A stretch of 64,000 nucleotides of DNA. Source: Protopterus annectens (lineage: Eukaryota > Chordata > Ceratodontiformes > Protopteridae). The notes beneath the pieces were generated by a model. The model was given only the letters and a program-made list of their open reading frames with translations, did no database searches and had not been told where the DNA came from. Location of the stretch: NCBI RefSeq assembly GCF_019279795.1, contig NC_056743.1, positions 867,309,864-867,373,863 of the forward strand. The letters are read 5' to 3'. Each line of letters opens with the position of its first letter. Positions within the stretch are counted from its first letter, which is position 1. The position numbers were made by a program, and so were the translations under genes. This document shows, in pieces, positions 21,463 to 32,691 of this stretch.

Positions 21463-24400
21463 CTTCTGAACTCTCTGATCATGCAGCCCAGGCTGGTATG
21501 ACCCTGACCATGAGTAGCATCCTGCCCACACCAAGAATGATACCTCAGTATAAAAAAAATGATCAATTTCAACAGTTGGCTAAGCTTCTGGTGTCATTCA
21601 AAGGGGATCTACTGTCTGTCAGCCCTGGGACGACATGCTCGACAAGCCGCGTTGCTTTGCAAGAGACGGCTTGCACCGGTCACCCCTAGGCTTTCGAATA
21701 CTGGCCAAAGCTCTTGCTGTCCCCATAGTGCCATTTTTAGGCAAGGCTCAAAAGTCAAACCCACCTCCGTAAACAGCAAAATCAACAAAAAACTAAGGGT
21801 TATTCTACTCAAAGCCAGGAGTTTAAAATCTCAATGCACGTGCTCGAAGCACTCCTCAATATGGAGAACGTCGACATTTGTGCAGTAACTGAAGCCTGGT
21901 TCAAGGCTCCAGAGAGCACCCACAGCACTACCGGGCTACAACTCATACCACACATTTCAGCCACAGAACACGAACCGAAACACAAAAGGAGGGGGTGTAT
22001 CCATATTTATCAAGGATACCTACACCTCCAGGTTAGTGGCGCAGCATGATACCTCTAAGTTCATCCATGTGCAACTAACATCGGGCAAATCTGCAATGTA
22101 AATTGTGGCCTGCTACAGATCACCCTCCATGACCCTGGACCACCACTCCACCTTTCTGGAGACACTGGAAAACATGAAGGTCCTAGCGAACACCCTGATA
22201 TTGGCTGATTTCAATTACCCTACCATTCACTGGGAAAACTACTCGAGTACAAATTTCTAGGCCCAGCACTTCCTGGAATTCATCAACTCAAACGCCCTGG
22301 ATCAGCTGGTAAACTCCCCTACCAGAGGTGAAAACATATTGGACCTGGTCATCACCAACATGGGCAACAGGTGTTCCACACCGGAGGTCAACCCGTCACT
22401 GGTTAGATCAGACCATAAACTAATCACTCTGGATGTCCACACCCCACCACCACCTCCAAACTAAGGAAACCACAGTAAAAAACTTTTCTAAAGCAAACTT
22501 CACTTTACTTAAGACAGGGGTGGTAAGTTTCACAGCCCCCCCGCTAAAGGTTAACGCTGCCCAAGATGCAGAAACCTTTACAAATGCACTATACGAGCAA
22601 CTACAAGGATGCATGGATCGTGCCACTAGCAAAACCAAGACTCGCTCCTCTAAGAGAAGGAAACCAGTTTGGTGGACCCCATGCAATAAACAGGCTATAC
22701 AGTAGAAGGAGGAAACTATTTCAAAAAAAAAGCAAATCCCAAGAAGGAAAGACATCCCTGATCAGTATCAGTAAGAAACTAAGGTCCCTCATGAAATCAT
22801 CCAAGGCTAACTTCGAAAAAAAAAAATAGCCAAGGATTCAAAAGATAACCACAAAGCCTTCTTTAGCTGTGTTAAGAATCTAAGTGGCAACTCGCAGATA
22901 TGCACTAAACTAGTGCAAAATAGCACAAAAATATACTGAATCTACTGATATTGCCAACATCCTGGCAGATAGATTCAGTACAAACTTCACCTCCCTCTTG
23001 CATCCAAAACGGCCCACAACAATACCAGAACAGTGTAGTGTCCCAAAAATCAGACGCACAGGTGAAAACAGCCCTTTCAAAATCCAAAAACACAGCATCA
23101 GTGGGACCAGATGGTGTCCCAGGCTGCGTCTTGCACGAACTAACCCCCCACCTAAACATGCTGTTCAACCTCAGCCTCTCCACAGCAACAGTTATTCCTC
23201 TCCACAAAGGAGGGGCCACAACTGACTCTGGTAACTATCGCCCCATAAGCCTGACTAGCCTGGTCTGCAAGGCTATGGAGCACATCATCATGAAACTCAT
23301 TAACAAAGACATTGGGAACCTCCAAACACTTGACCCGACCCAGTTTGGCTTTCTAGGTAGACCATGCCTACTAAAGCTGGTTGACTTCTTTGAGGCAGTC
23401 ACCAAGGCCATAGATGAGGGAAAGGTGGTTCACACAGCCTACCTTGACCTCGCCAAGACTTTTGACACCATTCCCCACTCTGGTATTACAGAAAAACTCA
23501 CCAGCCTAAACATAAACCCCTACGTCACGAGATGGGTTGCCAACTGGCTTACAGATGGAACTCAAATGGTAAAAATAATGGGCTCCAGGTCCGACTCTAA
23601 ACCAGTCACAAATGGTGTCCCGCAAGGCTCTGTCCTGGGACCCTTACTGTTCGGCATATACTTCTCAGAAGTACAGGCAAACACAGGAGGACTATGGCTA
23701 ACCAAGTTCGCCAATGGCTGCAAACTGGGAGCCATAATTGACTCTCCGGCTGACACAGACATCCTCCAAAAGGGCCTTACTGAGATGGACACCTGGTGTC
23801 AAAGTCATGGCCTCAAGCTAAATGCCAAAAAATGCATAGTCATCCCATTTGGGAAAAACAAAACACCCACGAATTACCACATAGGTGGCAGCCCCCTTAA
23901 TACAGAAGGGGTAATAAGGGATCTGGGGACCCAGGTAGATGGTCTCTCCTTTGACAATCACATTGCCAAAGTAGTTAGGAAATCCTTCTATGTGGCCCAT
24001 CTAATTACTAAAGGGTTCGCATCTAGAAATAAAGAGGTTATAGTGCCCCTCTACTCGTCACTCATTAGACCCATCATAGAGTACAATGCCCCATTTGGGA
24101 TGTACCTCACAAAACACTTCTAACAGCTGGAAAGACCACAAAAGTACCTCACCAAGAGGATTACTGGCCTCAAACATATGTCCTATGCAGCCCGACTGAA
24201 AAATTTCCGGCTGTACTCAGTGGCATATCGCTTACTCAGAGGTGATCTCTGCATGACTTGCAAAGCCATGTCCAACTCAGAATTGATGAACATGCTCCAC
24301 CTAAAGAAATTCAAGTCACTGTGGGCCACATGCTCTAGTGAGCTAAACCTCACCACAACAGTAAATAGAACATGCTGGTGGGATAGATTCCTGTCACAGA

Positions 24401-24643
24401 AACTCACCATGGCTGCTTTGGAACAAAATTCCAAATTACATCCGGCAGAACCCCTCACTACTCACTAACACTCGAGAAACCTTGACGAGTGGATGGGTAA
24501 CAAAAAATACATCCCTGGGATCACTTCATTGGCTCTACTTGACAAAGGATCAGTTAATTAATCAATGGGGCGGCGAAAGCAGACACACTCTGGCTAGGCT
24601 TATAAATGCCCTCGGACAAATAACCTAGTGCCTACCTATGAAC
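21463..24643 (+). mobile_element. CR1-type LINE copy 2, 5'-truncated, 3' end present
   Basis: Begins inside the ORF1 esterase region (matches 43906 onward of the longer copy) and ends with the shared 3' terminus GGCTAGGCTTATAAATGCCC...CCTATGAAC at 24591-24643. It contains the ORF1 end, then endonuclease and RT in ORF2. The C-terminus (LYSVAYRLLRGDLC) is the conserved LINE tail. It is decayed by stops and indels. Confidence 0.88.
21780..24530 (+). pseudogene. CR1 LINE copy 2 ORF2 (endonuclease-RT)
   Basis: Endonuclease motifs: AVTEAWFKAPEST (21873-21910; catalytic Glu region), ADFNYPTIHWENYSS (about 22205-22250) and RSDHKLITL (about 22405-22430). RT lies in the long frame 22951-24123: ASVGPDGVPGC, IPLHKGGATTDSGNYRPISL, DPTQFGF, AYLDLAKTFDTIPH, GVPQGSVLGPLLF, then TKFANGCKLG where the family has FADD. 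Both catalytic Asp positions are lost (Asn and Gly, codons 23713-23718), so the RT is inactive. The segment after 24123 (stop TAA) continues the C-terminal domain in the same frame. LINE ORF2 proteins nick the target and reverse-transcribe their own RNA. Confidence 0.87.
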
Positions 24644-26039
24644 TCTTTCCTACTGTACTTGCCTGCTTAGCATTCCTTTATCTGTTTTGTTCCCCCATTC
24701 TGGGTATTCCTTAGTAAGGACAAGACCTGGCCAGGAAGGTCATCATGCATGCAGCTTCAGCAGTGGTTTGTGACTCCAGCCCCAGTGATGTATTTAAGCT
24801 CATTTATTGCACATGCGGAGTACACAATTGCAGCAACCTCCTCTCAATGACCTGTGCACTGACACAGATGTGGACACATCCACCCACCAGTCACAGCCAT
24901 GTTTCTGTGTATACTTAGGGTGTCTGGTAATCAAACAAATGAATAAATTGCCACAATAATGTATTTTAGCTAATTCCTCTCAGAAAGACGACAGGCACGC
25001 ATACCTCCCCAGATGTAAAGGCAACCACCTCCTGTGTACATAGTAGATATCTGAATGAGTTGGTGCAAAAATAATGGACACACTATTGTGACACAAGTAC
25101 AGTGCAATCTTGTACTGCCCATGCAAAATATTGGACATGCTCAGACTGCCTTGGCATCAGTCACCTGGGACAGCCTAAGCCAGTGAGAAATCGCTACTTG
25201 CTGCTTCATGTAGCATCCCATCTACTTGCTATTGAAGAGATGTTTGCCTCAAAAGGAAAAGGGAGAAGGACCTGCATACAGGAATAAACACTTTGTCAGG
25301 GAACTTTGTGAAAAGGCTGGGCTGTATAGAAATTCACTCAGCTAGTTAAGTAGTTTTGCAAGTTTTGATTTTGCATTAAACAAGCACTTGTAGAACTATT
25401 TCTTTTGATTTGAGCTGCAGGCAAGCAGTCTAGGACCACAAGCTTTCCATAATGTAGGCTGCCTTTTGGTTTTACACTTGCGCTGTGATCACATCTGAAC
25501 TCTTCACCGGAAATATGAAGACTGCACAGACAGACACACACACACTTTCCAGAGAGTATCAGTACTACAAAATATAAAGTTAATAAAGTGGAATGTCGTG
25601 TGTGGTGGTGGTAGGGGGCACATAGGTAGCAATAGAAATTCTAACGTTTTTAAGAAATGAGGGGTTTCTTTGATACTGTTATCAAAGCAGGAGAGTTTTC
25701 ATCTTGTTTTAATTTGTGTTTATATTTATTTATAGTTGAGGTTGCAAGAACTACCCTTTGGGAAGTGAGCTCAGGATGCTGCAGTTTTCTTTTACCTATT
25801 CTTCATGAAGTCTGTTGGATTCCGTTACTGGTGGTCTGTGGTTTTTGTAAAGGTTAGCCTTTAAAACAAAAGTACAGACTGTGTGCACAGGATGGGACGG
25901 CAGAAGATTGGTGGTGAGTTGCAGTGCGTTTTCCTGTGTGGCTTGGTTTTGGGTGGAGGCCTGTGATTGCATAACACATTTAACTTTTATTGCATTTTCA
26001 TGCAGAAAGCATTATTTATTGCCCAGTATGTTCAGTTTA
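24644..26039. other. Unassigned low-complexity-poor sequence, no gene supported
   Basis: About 1.4 kb with no transposon protein, no convincing exon and no structural RNA. Short AC/TG tracts lie near 25530-25545 and 25595-25615. It could be host intron or intergenic DNA. Confidence 0.4.
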
Positions 26040-26560
26040 CTGTTAATCTTTTTCTATTGTAAAACTAGAAACATCTTTATTAAATAATCTTGTAGGACAT
26101 AGGCCGTGTTACATTTATGTAAATGACAGTAAAGCATAGCGACACAATCTCAGTTGCAAACATCATACATTCCAAACCATGCCGACAGTAGCCGCAAACT
26201 TTATACATCAGTGCTAATACATCCAGTCTTTGTTAGTCAACCATTACATAGCTCATTCAAATCCTGCCTTCTTTCAATCCTCGTTGCTCCCCTGCGTGTA
26301 TTGATCCCATAGTTCCCTTTTCCCCCCTGTGTAATTTGCTCCTACCCTTTTTCTAAAGATCTTAGTTCCAGCTGTTTTAACTCTGTTGCTGTCTTCACTA
26401 CTTCTAGTAAAGTTGGTTTAGACTTAGATTTCCGTTTTCTAGTAATTGCTTATTGGCAGCCATCATATTTAGACTCAGCAAGGCCTTTGCTATGTCTAGG
26501 CAATTCCAAATTTGTATCATGGCTCAAAAAATTATTTTACTGCTAGTCTTGTCACAATGG
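26040..26560 (-). repeat. L1-type LINE 3' end (copy 2)
   Basis: Aligns with 19680-20050 and 39720-40140. Shared blocks include ACATAGCTCATTCAA-TCCTGCCTTCTTT (26245-26275), TCTAGTAAAGTTGGTT, TTTTCTAGTAATTGC and GGCAGCCATCAT. Minus-strand translation near 26440-26470 gives the decayed MMAAxK end of ORF2. It is 5'-truncated. CTTTATTAAATAATC near 26073 on the plus strand corresponds to the 3' end (TTTAATAAAG, minus strand). Confidence 0.65.
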
Positions 26561-26803
26561 TGTACTTTAAAAATGTTTCATAAGCATGTACATTGCACAT
26601 GAGTGCTTGATAAGGCTTTTGACATTTTGAATCTCATAAGATGCAGCTTTCTGATGAGGGCTTGTTTGCTTATGCAGTAAGCGCCCTTACAGGAATACAA
26701 ACCTTGAGCTGCATTCAGAAACTAGTGTTATGGCATTAGTAATGATTTGGTATCTTCCTTTAAGTGATTGCACTTCTAAACGTGTGTATGTTATCCTACA
26801 GAG

Positions 26804-26805
<2 letters not shown>

Positions 26806-26850
<45 letters not shown>

Positions 26851-26855
26851 GGGGG
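26806..26855. repeat. (TG)n microsatellite with G-tract
   Basis: About 21 uninterrupted TG units followed by a run of eight G. Confidence 0.95.
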
Positions 26856-27818
26856 TTGCATAGTATAATGCTTGAACATTCATAGGTGTATATAATAAAC
26901 TGCTTCCTTTGATGCCTTTGCACTGTAATCAGTGGGTTAAGTTCTACCAGTATATAAACAACTGCCCACCTTTTAAGTTGATGTTAGTGTGGTAACATGT
27001 TTTGTTAGTGTAGGTAGGCATGGAATACACAGTTTTTGACACTTGAGTAAGTTTGCACCTAAAGCTGTTATAAAGCTGAATTTTAAGGAGGAGTAAGGTC
27101 TTAGTGGGCAGAATTTTCCAAATAAACTATTGGTATTTTAGTGGTGATTGGGGATACGCTAAAAGGGGAACATTATCACACAGTAAGACTGGTACATCTT
27201 GGTGTTTTTCTTTTATTGTAGAGAATTGGTCTGTTAATACAAATGAAGAGCACTTTTGAAGGTGAGGTCAAGATGTTTTATCTCGCTCTTTTTTTTTTTT
27301 TTGTCCCTCCTTAATGGCAGCATCAACTAAATCGCATCCCAGTCTTGCATGCCCCTACGTTTAGTGTACAAAACCTAAGAGCTAAAACTACCAGGAGAAA
27401 ACAAGGTTAGGCTTCTTAAATCATTCCCTCCAGTACAGTGTGTGTGTACCTTGAACTCCTAGTGGGTGTGGCTTGACCCTTTAGAAAATTAAATATCACC
27501 TTACGTTTCCAGACATATGAATATTTATCTGAACTGTAGTAGAAAATTGTAAATGGCAAACAATATTGGTTGCATTCATTCAGTTTGTGTTAAACTGGAT
27601 TTTATAAGCTAAAAATGAAGGTGCTAAATATTAATTTTGTCATGTTGTATAAACCGTTTGATTGTCACAATAACTTAAAGCAAGACACATACTGCTAGCA
27701 GGATTTTCTTCTTACAGCTGTGAACTTCAATATGAGGCTGTGCAGTTCTGTCTGTTATCTGAATGTTTACATATTTTAGAGAAATATAAAAATTACTACA
27801 ATGTAGATAAACAGTGTA

Positions 27819-27902
27819 CAGTAAACTCTCAGTTAACCGGCACCCATGGGCATTGGTAGATACCAGATAACTGTAGTTTCTGGTTGTTTGAGAGTTGCTA
27901 TT
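27819..27902. repeat. Palindromic pogo/Tigger-like terminal fragment
   Basis: The left arm CAGTAAACTCTCAGTTAACCGG is mirrored by TCTGGTTGTTTGAGAGTT on the right, 27 to 30 bases apart. CAGT followed by ACTCTC and CCGG resembles the termini of pogo/Tigger-type DNA transposons. No transposase is nearby. It is a tentative family call from memory. Confidence 0.4.
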
Positions 27903-28764
27903 AAAAATAGGCCTGACTAATACTGTACCCTATACTATTTGTTTGGTTTGACTTGTTCTCAGTTTGGGGAGAGAGGGAATTTATTCCTATCTTCCTTTTT
28001 AAAATTCTAAAACTCTTAGAAAGAAAAAAAAGTAGCTTGTTTCTGTGTGTGAAATGAAAATTGTACTGTATTTCTTTCTTTCTTTATTTTTTTTTTTTTG
28101 TCGTCTGCTTGAGTTCCGGTTTACTGAACGAGTAATACTCGTTGTCTTTCTAGCTGCATTAGAGGTCAGATATCAGTACATTTCTGTTTACCACCATGTA
28201 TGCTTTAAAATGAAGTCTTCTGCTATCTTTTATATGTAGCACGATTTTGGAATTATTAATACAAATATGAGCAAGCAATATTTGACATTTAAGTGTTGTA
28301 GGAGTGAACTGGAGAAGTGCCTGGAGGCACATTAGGAGTTAAGATCCTTGCAGATCAGTAGCCTATTACGTACATGAGAACCTATGAGCCTTTGTGAGTA
28401 ATTTGACCTCTTCTCACATGTTGTTTCCTTCCATTTGGTCCTAGTACTGTTTAGTAGTCATTTCTCCGATTTCCTTTGACATTCATGTGTGGTTGTGGCA
28501 AGCAGTTTTTTCTTGGCTGACTGGCACATTACTTGTTTTCAGAGGTATTTGTCATGATGTACAGAGGTGCCTGTGGCAAGCAGTTACTTGCTGATGTACC
28601 ATTGTGCTTTTAAGGATGCTGTAAATGATGTTGAAAAGGGCTCATCTTGTATCATTGAAATTGACTTCAGTGGAATTTTTAACCCCATGACTTGTCTTCC
28701 CAATGCACCCTTCTAGTTCTGAGAACAGGGCCGAGCATAAACCTGACAAATGTAAGCACATATT

Positions 28765-28993
28765 GTTGCGTCTTTTGGCTTTTCCCTGTTAGGGGTCGCC
28801 ACAGTGGAACTCCGGTCCGCTAATGATTGGCAGTATATTTTTACGTGCCAAGTTGCCGGTCCTGACGCACAACCTTCAAAGAAGGTACGCCCATTCACGC
28901 ATGTCTCCAAACAGAAAATGCTCTAGCTGAGAATCAAATAGGGCAACGTCTTACTGTGAGGCGACAACGCTACCGCAGCACCATTACCGCAGT
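28765..28993 (-). repeat. tRNA-derived SINE, subfamily i (copy b)
   Basis: Same family as 31122-31355 and 41315-41555: CTTTTGGCTTTTCCCTGTTAGGGGTCGCCACAG at one end and the reverse complement of a tRNA-like head (GTGAGGCGACAACGCTACC) at the other. The minus-strand B-box position is degenerate (GAGAATCAAATAGG on plus). Confidence 0.7.
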
Positions 28994-29860
28994 ATTTAAA
29001 AAAATGGGAGTTTGTCTAGAACTCTAGAAAAATTGAGTTTGGTTTTAGTATCTAATTACTATAAAAGGAAGGACTGTTAAAAGAAAAAAAAAATGTTAAG
29101 AGTAACTTTTCTCTGGGAAGGGTGCTACCATTTCTCCCCTTCCTCTTTGTTTTTTGCCTACCATAGTCAGAGAGATCATGCAACATTCTTGAGTGGCTAA
29201 ATTTGAAATCTTTGGCTGTGGTGAAATTTTCACATCCAGTGAGAAAAGCCTCCTTTTGGGTGAAGTACATCAGAATCTTGAAATACATCACCTTTTTGTC
29301 TCCTGTGGTCAAAAAGTCTACATTGTCCCATACAAAAAGGTGAAAATCGCATTTCAAGGCACCCCTTTCCCCTAATACTGGACGTGTTGCTTAATCCCTT
29401 CTTTGGTAGTTCATGCATTTTATTCTCAAAACCATTTTCATTGGTGTGTCCTTCCAGGGTTTATTTTACAGATGGGAACACCAGCACAGAGTTGGTTTTC
29501 CAGCACTATTTTGTGTGTCACATTGGTGTTCAGTCTTATTTATTTAGTCTCCTGCTTCCTTTCTTAGATTTATCTCATTTCAACACCAAGTGGAGGACCC
29601 AAGTTCAGCCAGACTACTAGTTGGTTATTCAGACATGAAAGTCTATCCCTCCCCAAGAAGCCCAGAAAATGTCTTCTCATGATCCATCATGCAGATGGAG
29701 CTAGGGCCACTAAGCAGTATACGAAGGATGAAGGAGTTCTCTGTCTTCCAGATGACCCATGTTTGGTGAAGTTGTATAATTTTTGAGAGTTAGTTGGCAA
29801 TTACGAACGGTTATTCGCATAACTGTTAAGGAAGGTTTCTTTCAGGATGGCTTAAGGGTT
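28994..29860. other. Unassigned sequence, no gene supported
   Basis: Overlapping open frames on both strands at 29052-29420 (for example minus WDNVDFLTTGDKKVMYFKIL) show no family I recognise and no clear splice frame. They may be chance, or an old transposon. Confidence 0.35.
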
Positions 29861-29995
29861 GGGAGGGTGGCCTAAGGGTTAAGGTATTTGCCTTACAAAC
29901 ACAAGGTGCAGGGTTTGAGTCTCACAAGGGATAATTGGCTAAGCTTAAAATGGCTCGCAAGGGAAGTTAGCTTAGTACTAATCTATGAACCTAAA
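29861..29995 (+). repeat. tRNA-derived SINE with a CR1-type 3' tail
   Basis: The head has a pol III A box (GGCCTAAGGGTTAAGG, about 29870-29885) and B box (GGGTTTGAGTCT, 29911-29922) spaced as in tRNA genes. After about 10 bases it continues GGCTAAGCTTAAAATGGC...GCTTAGTACTAATCTATGAACCT (29938-29992). This aligns with the 3' end of the CR1 LINEs (47061-47115: GGCTAGGCTTATAAATGCC...GCCTAGTAC...CTATGAACCT). A tail-only relative is at 38999-39062. Confidence 0.72.
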
Positions 29996-30119
29996 ACATA
30001 TGTAACGCAAACTTGCATAAAAGAAACGTATACGCAAAAAATGAAATTTAAAATGCGCTCATTTAATAGACAGGAATGTTTTGTGATAGTCTTAAAAACA
30101 TCAAAACCTAGAAAAATTA

Positions 30120-30445
30120 AAACAGTTCTCTCAGAAAAATAACATTGTTAAACTCAGAAAAAGCACAGAAGATTTTTACCCAAAATGAACTTTTCTGCCA
30201 GCCACAGAGAAATGCCAGCGAACCATTAATCCTTGAAGGTCAGCAAGAGGAGTGCTCTTCAGTAGCAGAAAAATTCTTAAAGGGCTTGGTGTCTAGGCCG
30301 CTAACTTTCTTGTTACCTTGCTAGAGCTTTTTAATAATCTGGATGGAGGGAAGGTGCCCTTAAGCTTTGGAAGCTGGCCAGCTGTTTATCCTATACAGGA
30401 TATAACTCATAGCTAATGCTACAGCAGCAGGTATCAAATGAACAT
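30120..30445 (-). repeat. Right terminus of old DIRS subfamily (second copy)
   Basis: Aligns with 15600-15898 (GGGCTTGGTG, TTTGGAAGCTGGCCAGCTGTT, ending ATGAACAT at 30445). It is followed at once by DIRS RNase H-region sequence, so this end abuts another DIRS copy. Confidence 0.5.
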
Positions 30446-30865
30446 CCACTGCTGCCTGGGCCAAATGGGAGTCACCACCACCATCTTTGGTGTGTCGTCC
30501 TGGATTTTTTTTAAAAAGAACTCAGCATATCAATGGGAAGGGTGGAGAAGCATACAGGAACATTCCTATCCATGGGAATGAAAGCATCTATCTTCTAACC
30601 CTGTTTGCAAGGAATGTTGCAGCAGAATTTCTTTAAATACAAGTTTTAAAAGCTGGCAAACAAAATCTTTGTGAGATGTTCTCCACAGTTGGATTAGTTC
30701 CTGGAAGTCCCCAGCCCCAGGTACAATTTCCATTTGTGAAGGTCTACCCTGGTCCTGTTCAGCTCGTCTGTTACAAGCTTTTGCTCTGATAGAAAGGACA
30801 TGGCCTGAAGAGTCAAATTGCACAGAGCTACCTACCAGAAAAAAGTACAAAAAAAAAAAAAAAAC
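30446..30865 (-). pseudogene. DIRS RNase H C-terminal fragment (old copy K, part 1)
   Basis: On the minus strand this reads around QDQGRPSQMEIVPGAGDFQ, then IQLWRTSHKDFVCQLLKLVFK, the counterpart of the ...VWGCPHIDLFASHLN region of copy A, and on to the CLLPWAQAAVDVH-type end. It covers the RNase H to YR connection only. The missing N-terminal side of RNase H occurs at 39065-39690, on the other side of the LINE and DIRS C insertions. The two fragments may be one split element. Confidence 0.55.
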
Positions 30866-31121
30866 AAGCTATTCTAGAGGGATCCTAACATCGATATTTT
30901 GTATAATAAAAGGAAGAAAGTCATTACAAAAATTAGAAAGTGCAATGCCCAGCAGGATGAAAAAAAAAGTCTCAATCTAAACTAGCACCTCAGATAGCAA
31001 ATCAAGTCCACGAAAGCCAAACCTGAGGTACCATAAAGCTTTCTTTAGCCATGTGCACAAGTTCAAAGTCAGTACACAGCAATTTGCAGGACTAACTGTA
31101 AATGGAACTACTTATGTGCAA

Positions 31122-31355
31122 ATGTTGTTGTGTCTTTCGGCTTTTCCCGGTTAGGGGTCGCCACAGCGGAACTCCGGTCCGCTAATGACTGGCAGTAGAT
31201 TTTTACGTGCCAAGTTGCCAGCCCTGATGTACAACCTTCAACGAAGGTACGCCCATTCACGCATGTCTCCACACAGAAGACGCTCTAGCTGAGAATCGAA
31301 CAGGACAACGCCTTACTGTGAGGCGACAACGCTACCGCTGCACTACCACCGCAGT
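31122..31355 (-). repeat. tRNA-derived SINE, subfamily i (copy c) inside LINE copy 4
   Basis: On the minus strand it begins GTGCAGCGGTAGCGTTGTCGCC-type head (A box near 31322-31347), with the B box TGTTCGATTCTC at 31290-31303, and ends GGGAAAAGCCGAAAGACACAAC. It is the best preserved head of the family in the window. Confidence 0.75.
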
Positions 31356-31798
31356 AAGATGCAGCAAATGTACAGATGACAAATTCAGCTCCATTTTAAC
31401 CCTTCTCCTTACCAGTCACCTCTCAGGAAATACCATCGGAAATACCCCCCCCCCACCAAACTTTCACCAGGGAGCAAGTCCTACACTACACTGAGGGGCC
31501 TCAATAAAATCCAAGGATGCCTTCTAAATGGCATGAAACATATTGATTAGGACCACCAGAGTCACTATTTAACTGTAGCCTCCTGAAAGGCTTTGTGCCA
31601 CACCAATGTAGAACTCCCATGGTCAACCCTCCACAAAATGGAGGGCCCACCTATGGATCCTGGTAACTACAGACCCAGAAATTTGAGTAGTTTCATATGC
31701 AAAGCCATGGCAAGAATTATCATGGAAACTATTATAAAGGAAATTTTCAAACACCAGATCCAACTCAGTCTGGTTTCATCAACCAAGTTGGTGGAGTT

Positions 31799-32008
31799 CT
31801 TCAAAAAGGTCACCAAAGAAATGGACTAGGGCAAAATGGTGCATGCTGCCTACCTTGACCTGACCAAAGCATCTGATAGAATACCACACACAGACAAACT
31901 CACTTCAAAAAGGTCACCAAAGAAATGGACTAGGGCAAAATGGTGCATGCTGCCTACCTTGACCTGACCAAAGCATCTGATAGAATACCACACACAGACA
32001 AACTCACT
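31799..32008. repeat. 104-bp tandem duplication within LINE copy 4
   Basis: Bases 31799-31902 are repeated at 31903-32006 with essentially no differences (each begins CTTCAAAAAGGTCACC and ends near AACTCACT). It duplicates the RT stretch AYLDLTKAS-. Confidence 0.92.
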
Positions 32009-32451
32009 AAACTGGGTATAAAACCCCCTATGTCACAGCCAGATAGCTGGGCGGCTCCCAGATAGGACCCAAAAAGTTCAGATAGGGGAGTCCTCCTTCC
32101 CAAAGAGGCCAGTCACTACTACCTTATTGCTTTGTGCTGAGTCCACTCCTTTTTGCATCTACTTCTCCACAGACAAGGCCAACTTCAAGGGCCTCTGGCT
32201 GACCAAGTTTGCAGATGATGGCAAATTAAGTGCAGTCATATAACCCCCTCCCAAGACACCAATATCCCCCAAAATGGGCCAACTCAAATGGTAAATGATG
32301 CCAGAGATAGAGACGAAAACTCAGTGCAAAGAAAGGCACAATACCACCCTTTGGAAAGTCAGCTATCCTTAAAACTACTTAACTGATAACACATCTTTAA
32401 GTGTAGACAGTGTATTCAGTGATTGGAGAATGTATGCATTTTATTTTTATC

Positions 32452-32691
32452 TAACATTTGTTGCCCAGGAAAGTCAGATTAATACAGAGCCTATTTTCAG
32501 TGAAGGCCCGGAGAGAAATGCTCCAGACGCATGTCTTTGGAATGTGTGAGGAAACCAGAGTACCCGGAGGAAACCTATGCAAATGCAGAGAGGACATGCA
32601 GATTCAGCACAAAAGGCACCCCAGCCGAGAATCAAACTGGAGAATCTGTTACTGAGGCAACAATTCTAACTGCTGCATCACTGTGCCGCCG
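32452..32691 (-). repeat. tRNA-derived SINE, subfamily ii (copy d)
   Basis: Aligns end to end with 20855-21088 (TTGTTGCCCAGGAAAGTC, GCTCCAGACGCATGTCTTTGG). The minus-strand head is GGCGGCACAGTGATGCAGCAG, with the B-box position at 32630-32642 degraded (AGTTTGATTCTC). Confidence 0.72.

Larger units (their letters stand above)
26561..28764. other. Unassigned A/T-rich sequence with TG tract
   Basis: Holds (TG)n at 26806-26848 followed by G8, a T-run at 27290-27301, and a small palindromic element at 27819-27902 listed separately. A possible plus-strand exon at 27221-27260 is discussed in the findings. No transposon protein detected. Confidence 0.45.

Noticed and set aside
24644..26039. Small host gene frames (for example 25102-25287, 25657-25857)
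   Set aside because: Short, no motifs, no splice or promoter context.
29052..29418. Protein-coding gene on the minus strand
   Set aside because: Overlapping frames on both strands, no recognisable family, and no splice context.
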